Assembly (NCBI GenBank): GCA_001822065.1
Contig: MHPJ01000009.1
Span: 1 to 38,629, forward strand
DNA from: Candidatus Staskawiczbacteria bacterium RIFOXYB1_FULL_37_44
GTDB taxonomy: Bacteria; Patescibacteriota; Minisyncoccia; Minisyncoccales; Staskawiczbacteraceae
Direction of reading: 5' to 3'
DNA: 38,629 nucleotides
The position numbers and the translations under genes were made by a program. The notes beneath the pieces were generated by a model that saw only the letters and a program-made list of their open reading frames with translations, did no database searches and was not told the DNA's origin. Shown here piece after piece: positions 30,351 to 36,977 of this stretch (positions are counted from its first letter, which is position 1; every line of letters starts with the position of its first letter).

Positions 30351-30836
30351 ATGGCAAACGAAACAGTAAAATCAACGGGGTGCTGCGAGCCGTTTAATTC
30401 AGAACCCTGGCAAGAAAAAGAAATAACATGGAGCAATAAAGTTTTTGTAAAAGACCATGTTGCAAGTTTTTTGCATATTCCGCTTAACTTTGGCCAAAAA
30501 GTGGTAAAGAATATGAAATTGATTGAAAAAGCGGGAGCTAAAGCGCCATATCAGCTAATGCTCACCGACGAAAACTCGCTTTGGGGAGCAGACATTTATA
30601 TTGATGTTTCAAAAAAAGTTCCCGAAGCCGAAATGGCGGCTCTTTCCGGAACTTTTTTGACAAAAGTTTTTGAGGGGCCCTATCAAAATGCCGGAAAATG
30701 GGCGCAAGAAATGCAGAGGTATGTAAAAGGCAAAGGGAAAGAAATAAAGAAATTATATTTTTTTTACACCACTTGCCCCAAGTGCGCCAAGGCCTACGGT
30801 AAAAACTACGTAGTTTTGTTTGCAAAAGTTAATTAA
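30351..30836 (+). CDS. Conserved protein of unknown function with two cysteine pairs
   Basis: The 161-aa protein begins MANETVKSTGCCEPFNSEPW and has the stretches FLHIPLNFGQKVVKNM and LSGTFLTKVFEGPYQNAGKW. It ends FYTTCPKCAKAYGKNYVVLF with a CPKC pair. Similar proteins with CCEPF at the start and TTCPKCAKxYGKNYVV at the end occur in many bacteria without a known role. The fold may be GyrI-like, but that is only an impression. It stands alone, with no close partner, and the next gene has its own promoter. Confidence 0.75.
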   Translation: MANETVKSTGCCEPFNSEPWQEKEITWSNKVFVKDHVASFLHIPLNFGQKVVKNMKLIEKAGAKAPYQLMLTDENSLWGADIYIDVSKKVPEAEMAALSGTFLTKVFEGPYQNAGKWAQEMQRYVKGKGKEIKKLYFFYTTCPKCAKAYGKNYVVLFAKVN

Positions 30837-30864
30837 AAGTGGACGGGATAATTGGGGCAAAGGC

Positions 30865-30893
30865 TTGACAAAGGATTATAAATTTGATATAAT
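30865..30893 (+). promoter_or_regulatory. Strong sigma70 promoter for the glycosyltransferase
   Basis: TTGACA (30865-30870) and TATAAT (30888-30893) are both consensus and separated by 17 bp, about 22 bases before the ATG at 30916. Confidence 0.85.
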
Positions 30894-30915
30894 AAATATA
30901 TAGCTAAAAACTTGT

Positions 30916-32049
30916 ATGAAAATTTTAACACACATAAAATTTGCCCAAACAGGCGGAATTGCCCAGGTTGTTTTAGCTTTCATGGAATTTGTTGAAAAAA
31001 GCAAAGGAAAAAATTTGAGCATTGTTGCTGTAAATATAACAGACAGCAAAAAAACAAGCGTCAAAAAAGTTAATGCCAAAAAAACAAGCACCATATCGGT
31101 TGAAATTCAAGTGCCTGCTATAGCAAAAGTTGTCGGCAGAGCAAAAAATCTTGCGGAAGTTAAAAAAGAATACGAAGGAATTATTCTCGCATATCAGAAC
31201 GCAATAAAAGAGGAAAAGCCTGATTTGGTTTTGATTAACGGCACGTATTTTATGCCATGGTGCCTGCTTTTAGCTGCCGAAAGGGAAAATATTCCCGCGG
31301 TTGTGCATTACCACGGCGTGCTTGCAAAAGAAGTGCAAAATTGGGAAAAACGCCAAAGAAAAATATTTTTGGACATGGAAAGGTGTTTTGACAAAAAGAA
31401 TATTTTTTATATATTCCCTTCAAAAATGACAAAGAACGTTGTTGAAAAAGAGGTTTTTAAGCATAAAATAAAAAAATCCGCTATTATTCCAAATCCTGTG
31501 CCCGAATACTTTTTTGAACAGGAATATAAAGCTGAAAATAAAAATATAGGAATAGTCAGCAGATGGACGGGAGTAAAAAATGTCCGTTTTTGCGAAAAAC
31601 TTGCCATTTATAACAATGAAAACGGCAATAGGTTTGTGGTAAATGTTATTACCGATCTGGATAAAAATAATAAGAGATATAAAGAACTGGCAAAACTGAT
31701 TAAATTCCATAAACCAAGAAGCAACGAAAAACTGGCGATATTCTACAAAAATATGGGGGTTGTAATAAGCCCGTCTCATTTTGAAACCTACGGAAATGTG
31801 GCAAAAGAATCTATTGCCACGGGAACTCCGGCAATGGTAAGTTTGAATATGGGCGTTTCTGAAGCATTCAAAAATTTAGGTTTGCATGACTGGATTATAA
31901 ATTTTGATTCGGTTGAGGAAGTTTATGGGAAAATAGAAAATGTGATGGGAGAAAGAGTGCGCGGAAACGTCAAAGACAAAATGAAAGAGCTGTATGCGCC
32001 CTGTAAGATATTTAAAAAAATGGTTTCTGTTTTAAACAGCGCAACCTAA
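30916..32049 (+). CDS. Glycosyltransferase, GT-B fold (family 1/4 type)
   Basis: The 377-aa protein has the two Rossmann-like halves of GT-B enzymes. The N-terminal half starts MKILTHIKFAQTGGIAQVVL with a glycine-rich acceptor loop and has KPDLVLINGTYFMPWCLLLA and VVHYHGVLAKEV. The C-terminal half has NKNIGIVSRWTGVKNVRFCE and the donor-binding motif ISPSHFETYGNVAKESIATG, in which the E-x7-E pattern is present. Such enzymes move a sugar from a nucleotide donor to a lipid, glycan or protein. The acceptor is unknown. It stands alone with a strong promoter, so no pathway can be read from neighbours. Confidence 0.85.
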   Translation: MKILTHIKFAQTGGIAQVVLAFMEFVEKSKGKNLSIVAVNITDSKKTSVKKVNAKKTSTISVEIQVPAIAKVVGRAKNLAEVKKEYEGIILAYQNAIKEEKPDLVLINGTYFMPWCLLLAAERENIPAVVHYHGVLAKEVQNWEKRQRKIFLDMERCFDKKNIFYIFPSKMTKNVVEKEVFKHKIKKSAIIPNPVPEYFFEQEYKAENKNIGIVSRWTGVKNVRFCEKLAIYNNENGNRFVVNVITDLDKNNKRYKELAKLIKFHKPRSNEKLAIFYKNMGVVISPSHFETYGNVAKESIATGTPAMVSLNMGVSEAFKNLGLHDWIINFDSVEEVYGKIENVMGERVRGNVKDKMKELYAPCKIFKKMVSVLNSAT

Positions 32050-32231
32050 CCGGAACGATTGGGAAAATACAAAATACACCCCGGAAGTCCGCGCAATGAT
32101 TTTTGATTTATTGTGCGACAACGGCTCAACCGGTTGAGCCGATTAAAATTATTTAAGCGTTGTTTTATGGTTATTTTTATGCTTATATAAATAGTCAAAC
32201 AGTTCCTTGACAATTTAATAGGGAAAACATT
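32050..32231. other. Gap with perfect 20-bp palindrome and weak promoter
   Basis: CGGCTCAACCGGTTGAGCCG (32122-32141) is a perfect palindrome without a T-run. Before it a short frame reads NDWENTKYTPEVRAMIFDLL then CDNGSTG and stop, without a start codon, perhaps a gene fragment. After it, TTGTTT (32160-32165) and TATATA (32184-32189) form a weak promoter with 18-bp spacing. Confidence 0.4.
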
Positions 32232-32687
32232 ATGGCTGAAGTACAGTTAGACAATCAAGAAAACTATCGCACAGAGTATAGAGAGGTAGCGACGACTTAC
32301 CGTTTTCAGATCAGTCTGCGGTTTATTATTAACGCTTTTACGGCTACCATCCAGTCTGCACTTCTCAGTCTTTACGGCCAAGCCCTGCAGAAGCCTCCAA
32401 TACCAGTTCATACAATCCTGATTCCTGTTCTTGGCATCATAATGATGTTTGCCGTCTTCGCTATCGAACAACGGACCATCAGTGTATTTCGTGCGATGAT
32501 ACGGCGTGGCAAGGATTTAGAATTCAATTTGGGATTAATTGGAGGGCAGTTTAGCTGGTTAGGAGCTCCGGAAATAATCAGACCAAAAGGTTTAAGAAGA
32601 TTTATTACTCACACCTGGGGCATTAGACTTATATATGGCGTTATTTCCACCATGTGGATAGTACTTTGGGCTCTTTTACTTACTTGA
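32232..32687 (+). CDS. Small multi-pass membrane protein, unknown function
   Basis: The 151-aa protein has a polar N-terminus (MAEVQLDNQENYRTEYREVA), then about three hydrophobic segments: about residues 30-47 (FIINAFTATIQSALLSLYG), 58-78 (TILIPVLGIIMMFAVFAI) and 130-149 (IRLIYGVISTMWIVLWALLL). Between them is a basic loop (EQRTISVFRAMIRRGKD). A GGGAAAAC stretch before the start may serve as a ribosome-binding site. It is followed 22 nt later by another small membrane protein, and the two share a terminator. I do not recognise the family. The codon choice looks different from the AT-rich neighbours, which suggests transfer. Confidence 0.7.
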   Translation: MAEVQLDNQENYRTEYREVATTYRFQISLRFIINAFTATIQSALLSLYGQALQKPPIPVHTILIPVLGIIMMFAVFAIEQRTISVFRAMIRRGKDLEFNLGLIGGQFSWLGAPEIIRPKGLRRFITHTWGIRLIYGVISTMWIVLWALLLT

Positions 32688-32708
32688 CTAACAAGAAGGG
32701 GACTAACA

Positions 32709-32882
32709 ATGTCACAGTACAGTGTTAATGGCCGTACAGATCTGCACCCCGAAAATCCACAGCTAATGAAAGATGATGAAGAATTTCCTTGGTTTACGAT
32801 CATTATGATGGCACTCTGCCTGGTCACATTGATCGCATACCTCGTAAAGTTTGTCATCATAGCCATTAAATATGGCTTATAG
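32709..32882 (+). CDS. 57-aa single-pass membrane protein
   Basis: The peptide starts MSQYSVNGRTDLHPENPQLM and has one membrane segment (about residues 30-53, FTIIMMALCLVTLIAYLVKF). An AGAAGGGG sequence (32693-32700) eight bases before the ATG is a good ribosome-binding site. It follows the 151-aa membrane protein on the same strand and precedes a terminator, so the pair forms a small two-gene cassette. The function is unknown. Confidence 0.7.
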   Translation: MSQYSVNGRTDLHPENPQLMKDDEEFPWFTIIMMALCLVTLIAYLVKFVIIAIKYGL

Positions 32883-32900
32883 GGATGCAAAGTGAGTTTG

Positions 32901-32928
32901 CCAGTTCTACTAAAAACTGGTGTTTTTT
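32901..32928 (+). terminator. Intrinsic terminator of the membrane-protein pair
   Basis: CCAGTT (32901-32906) pairs with AACTGG (32915-32920), followed by TGTTTTTT. Confidence 0.8.
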
Positions 32929-32943
32929 ATTGCATTCGGGGTG

Positions 32944-32994
32944 TGTCAACGCAATTTAATACGGTGTTGACAAGTAATAAGGGTAAGCTAAAAT
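32944..32994 (+). promoter_or_regulatory. cysS promoter with overlapping inverted repeat
   Basis: TTGACA (32967-32972) and TAAAAT (32989-32994) are separated by 16 bp. TGTCAAC (32944-32950) and GTTGACA (32966-32972) are inverted copies, and the second overlaps the -35 box. A repressor site is possible but not shown. Confidence 0.65.
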
Positions 32995-33007
32995 AAAGGA
33001 TAACAAA

Positions 33008-34375
33008 ATGAACATGTCAGACGAAATTAAACTTTTTGACACTTACACTAGGAGTAAAAGATTATTTGTTCCGCTAGAGTCGGGAAAAATTAAGGTTTAT
33101 ACTTGCGGACCAACAGTTTATGACTATCCACACATCGGAAACCTGCGCGCATATGTTTTTGCCGATATTCTTCGACGAATGTTTGAGTTTAACGGCTATG
33201 ATGTAACACACGTGATAAACATTACCGATGTCGGACATCTTGCATCTGATGCTGATGAGGGCGAGGATAAAGTTGAAGCCAGCGCAAGAGAACAAAAACG
33301 TTCGGCTTTGGAGATAACTAAATTTTATGCCGAGATTTTTAAGCAAAATCTCATAAGTTTGAACATTGAGTCTCCAACTGTTTGGAGCGTTGCGACTGAG
33401 CATATCGCAGAGCAAATCGCCCTGGTTGAGCGTCTTGAAAAACTTGGTTATACCTATAAAACTTCTGACGGGGTTTATTTCGATACGTCTAAACTTTCTG
33501 ATTACGGACATTTGGGAAGGTTAGACATTAATGGAATGATGTTTGGCGCGCGCGTCGAAGAAAACCGTGAAAAACGAAATCCGACAGATTTTGCCCTTTG
33601 GAAGTTTTCGCCTAAAGGCAAAAAACGCCAAATGGAGTGGGATAGTCCTTGGGGTGTGGGTTTTCCTGGCTGGCATATTGAGTGCAGCGCCATGGCGATG
33701 AAATATCTTGGAGAAACTATAGACGTGCATACCGGCGGAATTGACCATATTCCCATTCACCACACCAATGAAATTGCGCAATCCGAGGCAGTAACTGGAA
33801 AGCAATTTGCAAGATATTGGATGCACGTTGCGTTCTTGTCTGTTGACGGCGGGAAAATGGCAAAAAGTTTGGCTAATTTTTTTACTCTTCAAGATTTGGT
33901 CGATAAGGGATATGACCCCCTTTCTTTTAGATATTTGCTATTGACAGCAAAGTACCGCGCTAGTTTGAATTTCACGTGGAAAAGTTTAGATGGGGCGCGT
34001 GAGGCGCTATCTTCACTAAGAGAACGAATCGCTGAATTGGGTGATAATGCCTCTGAGCCAAAACGTGAGCTGGTCGAAGAATTTAGGGGCTGCATAAACG
34101 ACGATTTAAATACTTCGGAGGCAATTGCGCTTCTTTGGAAGGTCACAGGTCTGCCAATTGATCCAGCAGTCAAAAAAGCCACGATTGCCGAGTTTGATAA
34201 GGTTTTGGGAGTAGGCCTAATGAATAAAAATGAGGTTGACATATCTGAAAGTATCAAAATCCTTATTGCTAACCGGGAGGCTTTGCGAAAAGAGAAAAAA
34301 TGGGAGGAGGCTGACAAAATTCGAATTGAACTAGGGGCGTGTGGATTTAAGGTTAAAGACACAAAAAAGTTATAG
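33008..34375 (+). CDS. cysS: Cysteinyl-tRNA synthetase
   Basis: CysS charges tRNA-Cys. The 455-aa class I enzyme has the zinc and HIGH region YTCGPTVYDYPHIGNLRAYV (about residues 31-50; HIGH appears as HIGN), the conserved NITDVGHLASDADEGEDKVE, the zinc site in PGWHIECSAMAMKYLGETID (C and later HTGGIDHIPIHHTNEIAQSE), and the KMSKS loop as GGKMAKSLANFFTL. The C-terminal helical domain ends with EKKWEEADKIRIELGACGFK. It has an AAAGGA site before the ATG and its own promoter. The next gene starts 20 nt later. Confidence 0.97.
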   Translation: MNMSDEIKLFDTYTRSKRLFVPLESGKIKVYTCGPTVYDYPHIGNLRAYVFADILRRMFEFNGYDVTHVINITDVGHLASDADEGEDKVEASAREQKRSALEITKFYAEIFKQNLISLNIESPTVWSVATEHIAEQIALVERLEKLGYTYKTSDGVYFDTSKLSDYGHLGRLDINGMMFGARVEENREKRNPTDFALWKFSPKGKKRQMEWDSPWGVGFPGWHIECSAMAMKYLGETIDVHTGGIDHIPIHHTNEIAQSEAVTGKQFARYWMHVAFLSVDGGKMAKSLANFFTLQDLVDKGYDPLSFRYLLLTAKYRASLNFTWKSLDGAREALSSLRERIAELGDNASEPKRELVEEFRGCINDDLNTSEAIALLWKVTGLPIDPAVKKATIAEFDKVLGVGLMNKNEVDISESIKILIANREALRKEKKWEEADKIRIELGACGFKVKDTKKL

Positions 34376-34394
34376 ATATTTATTTTTAAAACAT

Positions 34395-35522
34395 ATGAAG
34401 TCTAGTTTAAAAAGAGGAATTTATGAATTTCATTTTGAAGTTACGGGAAATTGCAATTTAAATTGCGTTTATTGTTATAATTCTGACTGCAAGGATCCAA
34501 AATATAGAGAAAAAGAGTTATCTATTGAAGAAATAAAAAGTTTAATAAAAGAAACTAAAAAATACGGGACTAAATTGTATACGGTATCTGGCGGAGAACC
34601 TTTTATGCGAGAAGATTTTTTTGAAATAATAAAACAAATGGCTGGTTGTTCTGTGTCAATTTTGACAAATGGAAAGGTTTTAACAAAAGATTTAATAAAA
34701 GAGCTCAAAAAATATCCGCAGATTAAAGAATTTAAATTAAGTTGGGATGGATTCGATTCTCATAATAAGTTAAGAATAGGCAGTAATTGGAAAGATGTAG
34801 AAAAAACAATTGTAGAATTAAAAAAGAATGGTTATAAGGTGGTTATAAATACGATTGTTTTAGATGTTAACCAAAAGGATATTTATAAATTGTATCATAA
34901 GATTAAAAAGCTCGAGGTTGACCGTTGGCGTGTAGACATGCCTTTTATATTTGGCAGATATATAAAAAACATTAAAAAATATGCGCCACCAGATCCAAAA
35001 TATTTTACGGAGATATTCAAAAAAATTATTCAGGAAGAAAACAAGAATGGGAATAAGATGATTTTAGAGATATTCAATTTGTACAAGTCTCAATTTAAGC
35101 CAAGCAATACAGTTGTTTTTGACACAAATACCCATCCTTGCGAATATAAAAGAGAATTGCTTTCTATGAAGCCGAATGGGGACATAATTTTTTGTCCAAG
35201 TTTAAATTTTGCAATGGCCAACTATCGCATTGACGGTAGCTTATCGGGCGCTTTCAAAAAAGAGAGGAAGCACTCTTTTTATAATATTAAAACAAGTGAT
35301 CTGAAGGATTGCGTAAATTGTAGATATTTAAAAATATGTGGAGGTGGTTGTAGGGCTAATGCAATTTATGAATTTAATGATTATTGTGGCAAGGATTCAA
35401 CGGCTTGCGCGACGTTTCCTGAGTGGGAGAAAACAATATTACCCATATTAAAAAAATCTCACAAAGAATATTTTAAAAAATTAATAAATTATAACGGTAA
35501 AAATCCAATAAAATCATATTAA
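34395..35522 (+). CDS. Radical SAM/SPASM-domain protein
   Basis: The 375-aa protein has the radical SAM cluster CNLNCVYC (CxxxCxxC form, about residues 20-27) in EVTGNCNLNCVYCYNSD. Next comes the SAM-binding GGEP in YTVSGGEPFMREDF (about 68-81), with NGKVLTKDLIKELKK and FKLSWDGFDSHNKLRIG following. The SPASM part near the C-terminus has HPCEYKRELLSMKPNGDIIF and CVNCRYLKICGGGCRANAIY, then YCGKDSTAC, giving additional iron-sulfur clusters. SPASM proteins often modify peptides or proteins. No clear precursor peptide is next to it. It follows cysS and ends in a strong terminator. Confidence 0.9.
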   Translation: MKSSLKRGIYEFHFEVTGNCNLNCVYCYNSDCKDPKYREKELSIEEIKSLIKETKKYGTKLYTVSGGEPFMREDFFEIIKQMAGCSVSILTNGKVLTKDLIKELKKYPQIKEFKLSWDGFDSHNKLRIGSNWKDVEKTIVELKKNGYKVVINTIVLDVNQKDIYKLYHKIKKLEVDRWRVDMPFIFGRYIKNIKKYAPPDPKYFTEIFKKIIQEENKNGNKMILEIFNLYKSQFKPSNTVVFDTNTHPCEYKRELLSMKPNGDIIFCPSLNFAMANYRIDGSLSGAFKKERKHSFYNIKTSDLKDCVNCRYLKICGGGCRANAIYEFNDYCGKDSTACATFPEWEKTILPILKKSHKEYFKKLINYNGKNPIKSY

Positions 35523-35634
35523 TTATTGAATAAAGGTCGATTTATTATTATAAAAAAGTTCCAAGCGGAACTAAAAAAATGAAAGCGCCAATCGTATTAA
35601 AAGGACACTGCTCTGACTAACATAGCGGTGGCAC
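35523..35634 (+). other. Gap after the radical SAM gene with a tiny frame
   Basis: A 13-codon frame (35579-35620) reads MKAPIVLKGHCSD. A GTTCC-AAGC-GGAAC hairpin lies before it. Neither a ribosome-binding site nor a leader is seen. It may be nothing more than chance. Confidence 0.25.
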
Positions 35635-35665
35635 AAAAAACCCGAGATTATAATCTCGGGTTTTT
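35635..35665. terminator. Strong intrinsic terminator
   Basis: AAAAAACCCGAGATTATAAT followed by CTCGGGTTTTT forms an almost perfect hairpin with T and A runs on both sides, so it can work on both strands. Confidence 0.85.
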
Positions 35666-35690
35666 AGTTAAAATTTTTGCAAACAAAAAA

Positions 35691-35754
35691 GCCCTCATGG
35701 CTTTTTTGCTTGCTCGCGGTGCAATGCGCGCGCAAGCTTCAATCCATTGAGGGC
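35691..35754 (-). terminator. Terminator of the minus-strand secreted-protein gene
   Basis: On the minus strand GCCCTCA pairs with TGAGGGC and is followed by TTTTTTG. The interior holds an additional GCTTG/CAAGC stem. It overlaps the stop codon of the gene at 35754. Confidence 0.75.
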
Positions 35755-36743
35755 TATCGTTGAGTCACGCTTTGCGCGACCCTTGACGGCTCTGCTTCTT
35801 GACGGAAAACCTTCCAGCGGAAGACGATTTTCTCGTCGGTCACTCCGCCGAACTCGATTGCCGTGCACTTATTGCCGACCTTGATTAGCCTGATGAAGGT
35901 GGTTCCGTGCGGAGACGGAAAACTTAATCCGATGTTGATGACCCCACTGGAGCTAGTAATCCGTTCGAGTTTGGCTGAGAAGGGATCAATATCGCTAAGC
36001 GGCATGTATTTACTGTTGCCTATTTCTCCCTCCCACATCTTCATCAATTTTGTGTGGACTTCGAAGTCGAGTGATACCCAGCCATCGTACTCACCTGGCT
36101 TTGCGCCGCCGAAGCGGGGATTCGGATTCCACAAGAACACAATGCCCTTGCCGATGTCTGGAATAAAGAACTCCTTCATCGGCGCGATCTTGGCGGTATT
36201 GATGCCCGTTGCCTCGTCCACCGTGAATTCCAGCTCTCCGGCGTTTTTCTCGGCAACAGCTTTCAGCCACAGCTTGGCATCGTATGCCAGAGGAGACTTA
36301 GCTATGTTTTCTGCGGGGAACAACGCAAGATACTTGTTGTAGTATTTGAGCATCAGCGTTGAGCCGTTTGGCACAGCCACCGCAGGAGACGTCGGGAATC
36401 GCGAAGCGCCTTTCCCGGGCTCTTTACTGGACTGGGTGATCGGCGCGCTAAGATTCAAACTTCGGTAGAGAAACTGTGTGGGGTCTGTGATGTTTTCAAA
36501 CTTCATTTTTCCGGCCGGCACCACGCAAAACTGGAAGTGCTGGATCCGTATGAAGTTGACCCTGCCGTTGCTTCCATCCCATTGCAGTTTGAACCCGCCA
36601 ACTTTGAAGTCGCTCCATGACTGGCCTTTGGTAGCCTCAACGGCTCCCTGTGCCTGTTTGAATGGAAACTCGCGCTGTTGACCATCCGTAGCCAACGAAA
36701 CTGCGCAAAACAACGAAACGCACGCAAAAATTGCGGTCTTCAT
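35754..36743 (-). CDS. Secreted protein of unknown function, GC-richer than neighbours
   Basis: The 329-aa protein begins with a signal peptide (MKTAIFACVSLFCAVSLATD). The mature part is beta-rich and mostly hydrophilic, with stretches such as FKVGGFKLQWDGSNGRVNFI, VFLWNPNPRFGGAKPGEYDG and GVINIGLSFPSPHGTTFIRL. No repeats, anchors or catalytic motifs are clear to me. The start has AAAGGG upstream and a promoter at 36804-36833. Base composition is visibly richer in G and C than cysS, the radical SAM gene or the next gene, which suggests recent transfer. It is flanked by terminators on its downstream side and stands alone. Confidence 0.75.
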   Translation of the reverse strand: MKTAIFACVSLFCAVSLATDGQQREFPFKQAQGAVEATKGQSWSDFKVGGFKLQWDGSNGRVNFIRIQHFQFCVVPAGKMKFENITDPTQFLYRSLNLSAPITQSSKEPGKGASRFPTSPAVAVPNGSTLMLKYYNKYLALFPAENIAKSPLAYDAKLWLKAVAEKNAGELEFTVDEATGINTAKIAPMKEFFIPDIGKGIVFLWNPNPRFGGAKPGEYDGWVSLDFEVHTKLMKMWEGEIGNSKYMPLSDIDPFSAKLERITSSSGVINIGLSFPSPHGTTFIRLIKVGNKCTAIEFGGVTDEKIVFRWKVFRQEAEPSRVAQSVTQR

Positions 36744-36803
36744 AGTAACGCCCTTTCGTAATGACTGGTGACTTGGTAATTTGTCAAGATGCTTCCTGCT
36801 TTA

Positions 36804-36833
36804 ACTGTACAATAAAGCAATACGCAGTGTCAA
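36804..36833 (-). promoter_or_regulatory. Promoter of the secreted-protein gene
   Basis: On the minus strand TTGACA (36833-36828) and TACAGT (36809-36804) are separated by 18 bp. The rest of the gap to 36977 is AT-rich; it holds TATAAT at 36941-36946 on the plus strand, without a well-placed -35 box. Confidence 0.65.
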
Positions 36834-36977
36834 GCTTTTTTCTATTTTTTATGCGTTGCTTAATTTTTGTACATTTTGCCTTAATTTTGTGTTAAAAAGT
36901 TATCCACAGCTTGACGTTTGTTTATGTTTTTTAAAAGAAGTATAATAAAGAAACAATAAAAACGTAACAATAAAAAC

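Noticed and set aside
36911-36946. Promoter TTGACG...TATAAT before the large Cys-rich gene
   Set aside because: The spacing is 24 bp, too long for a normal sigma70 promoter. The -10 box may be used with another -35 box, but none is clear.
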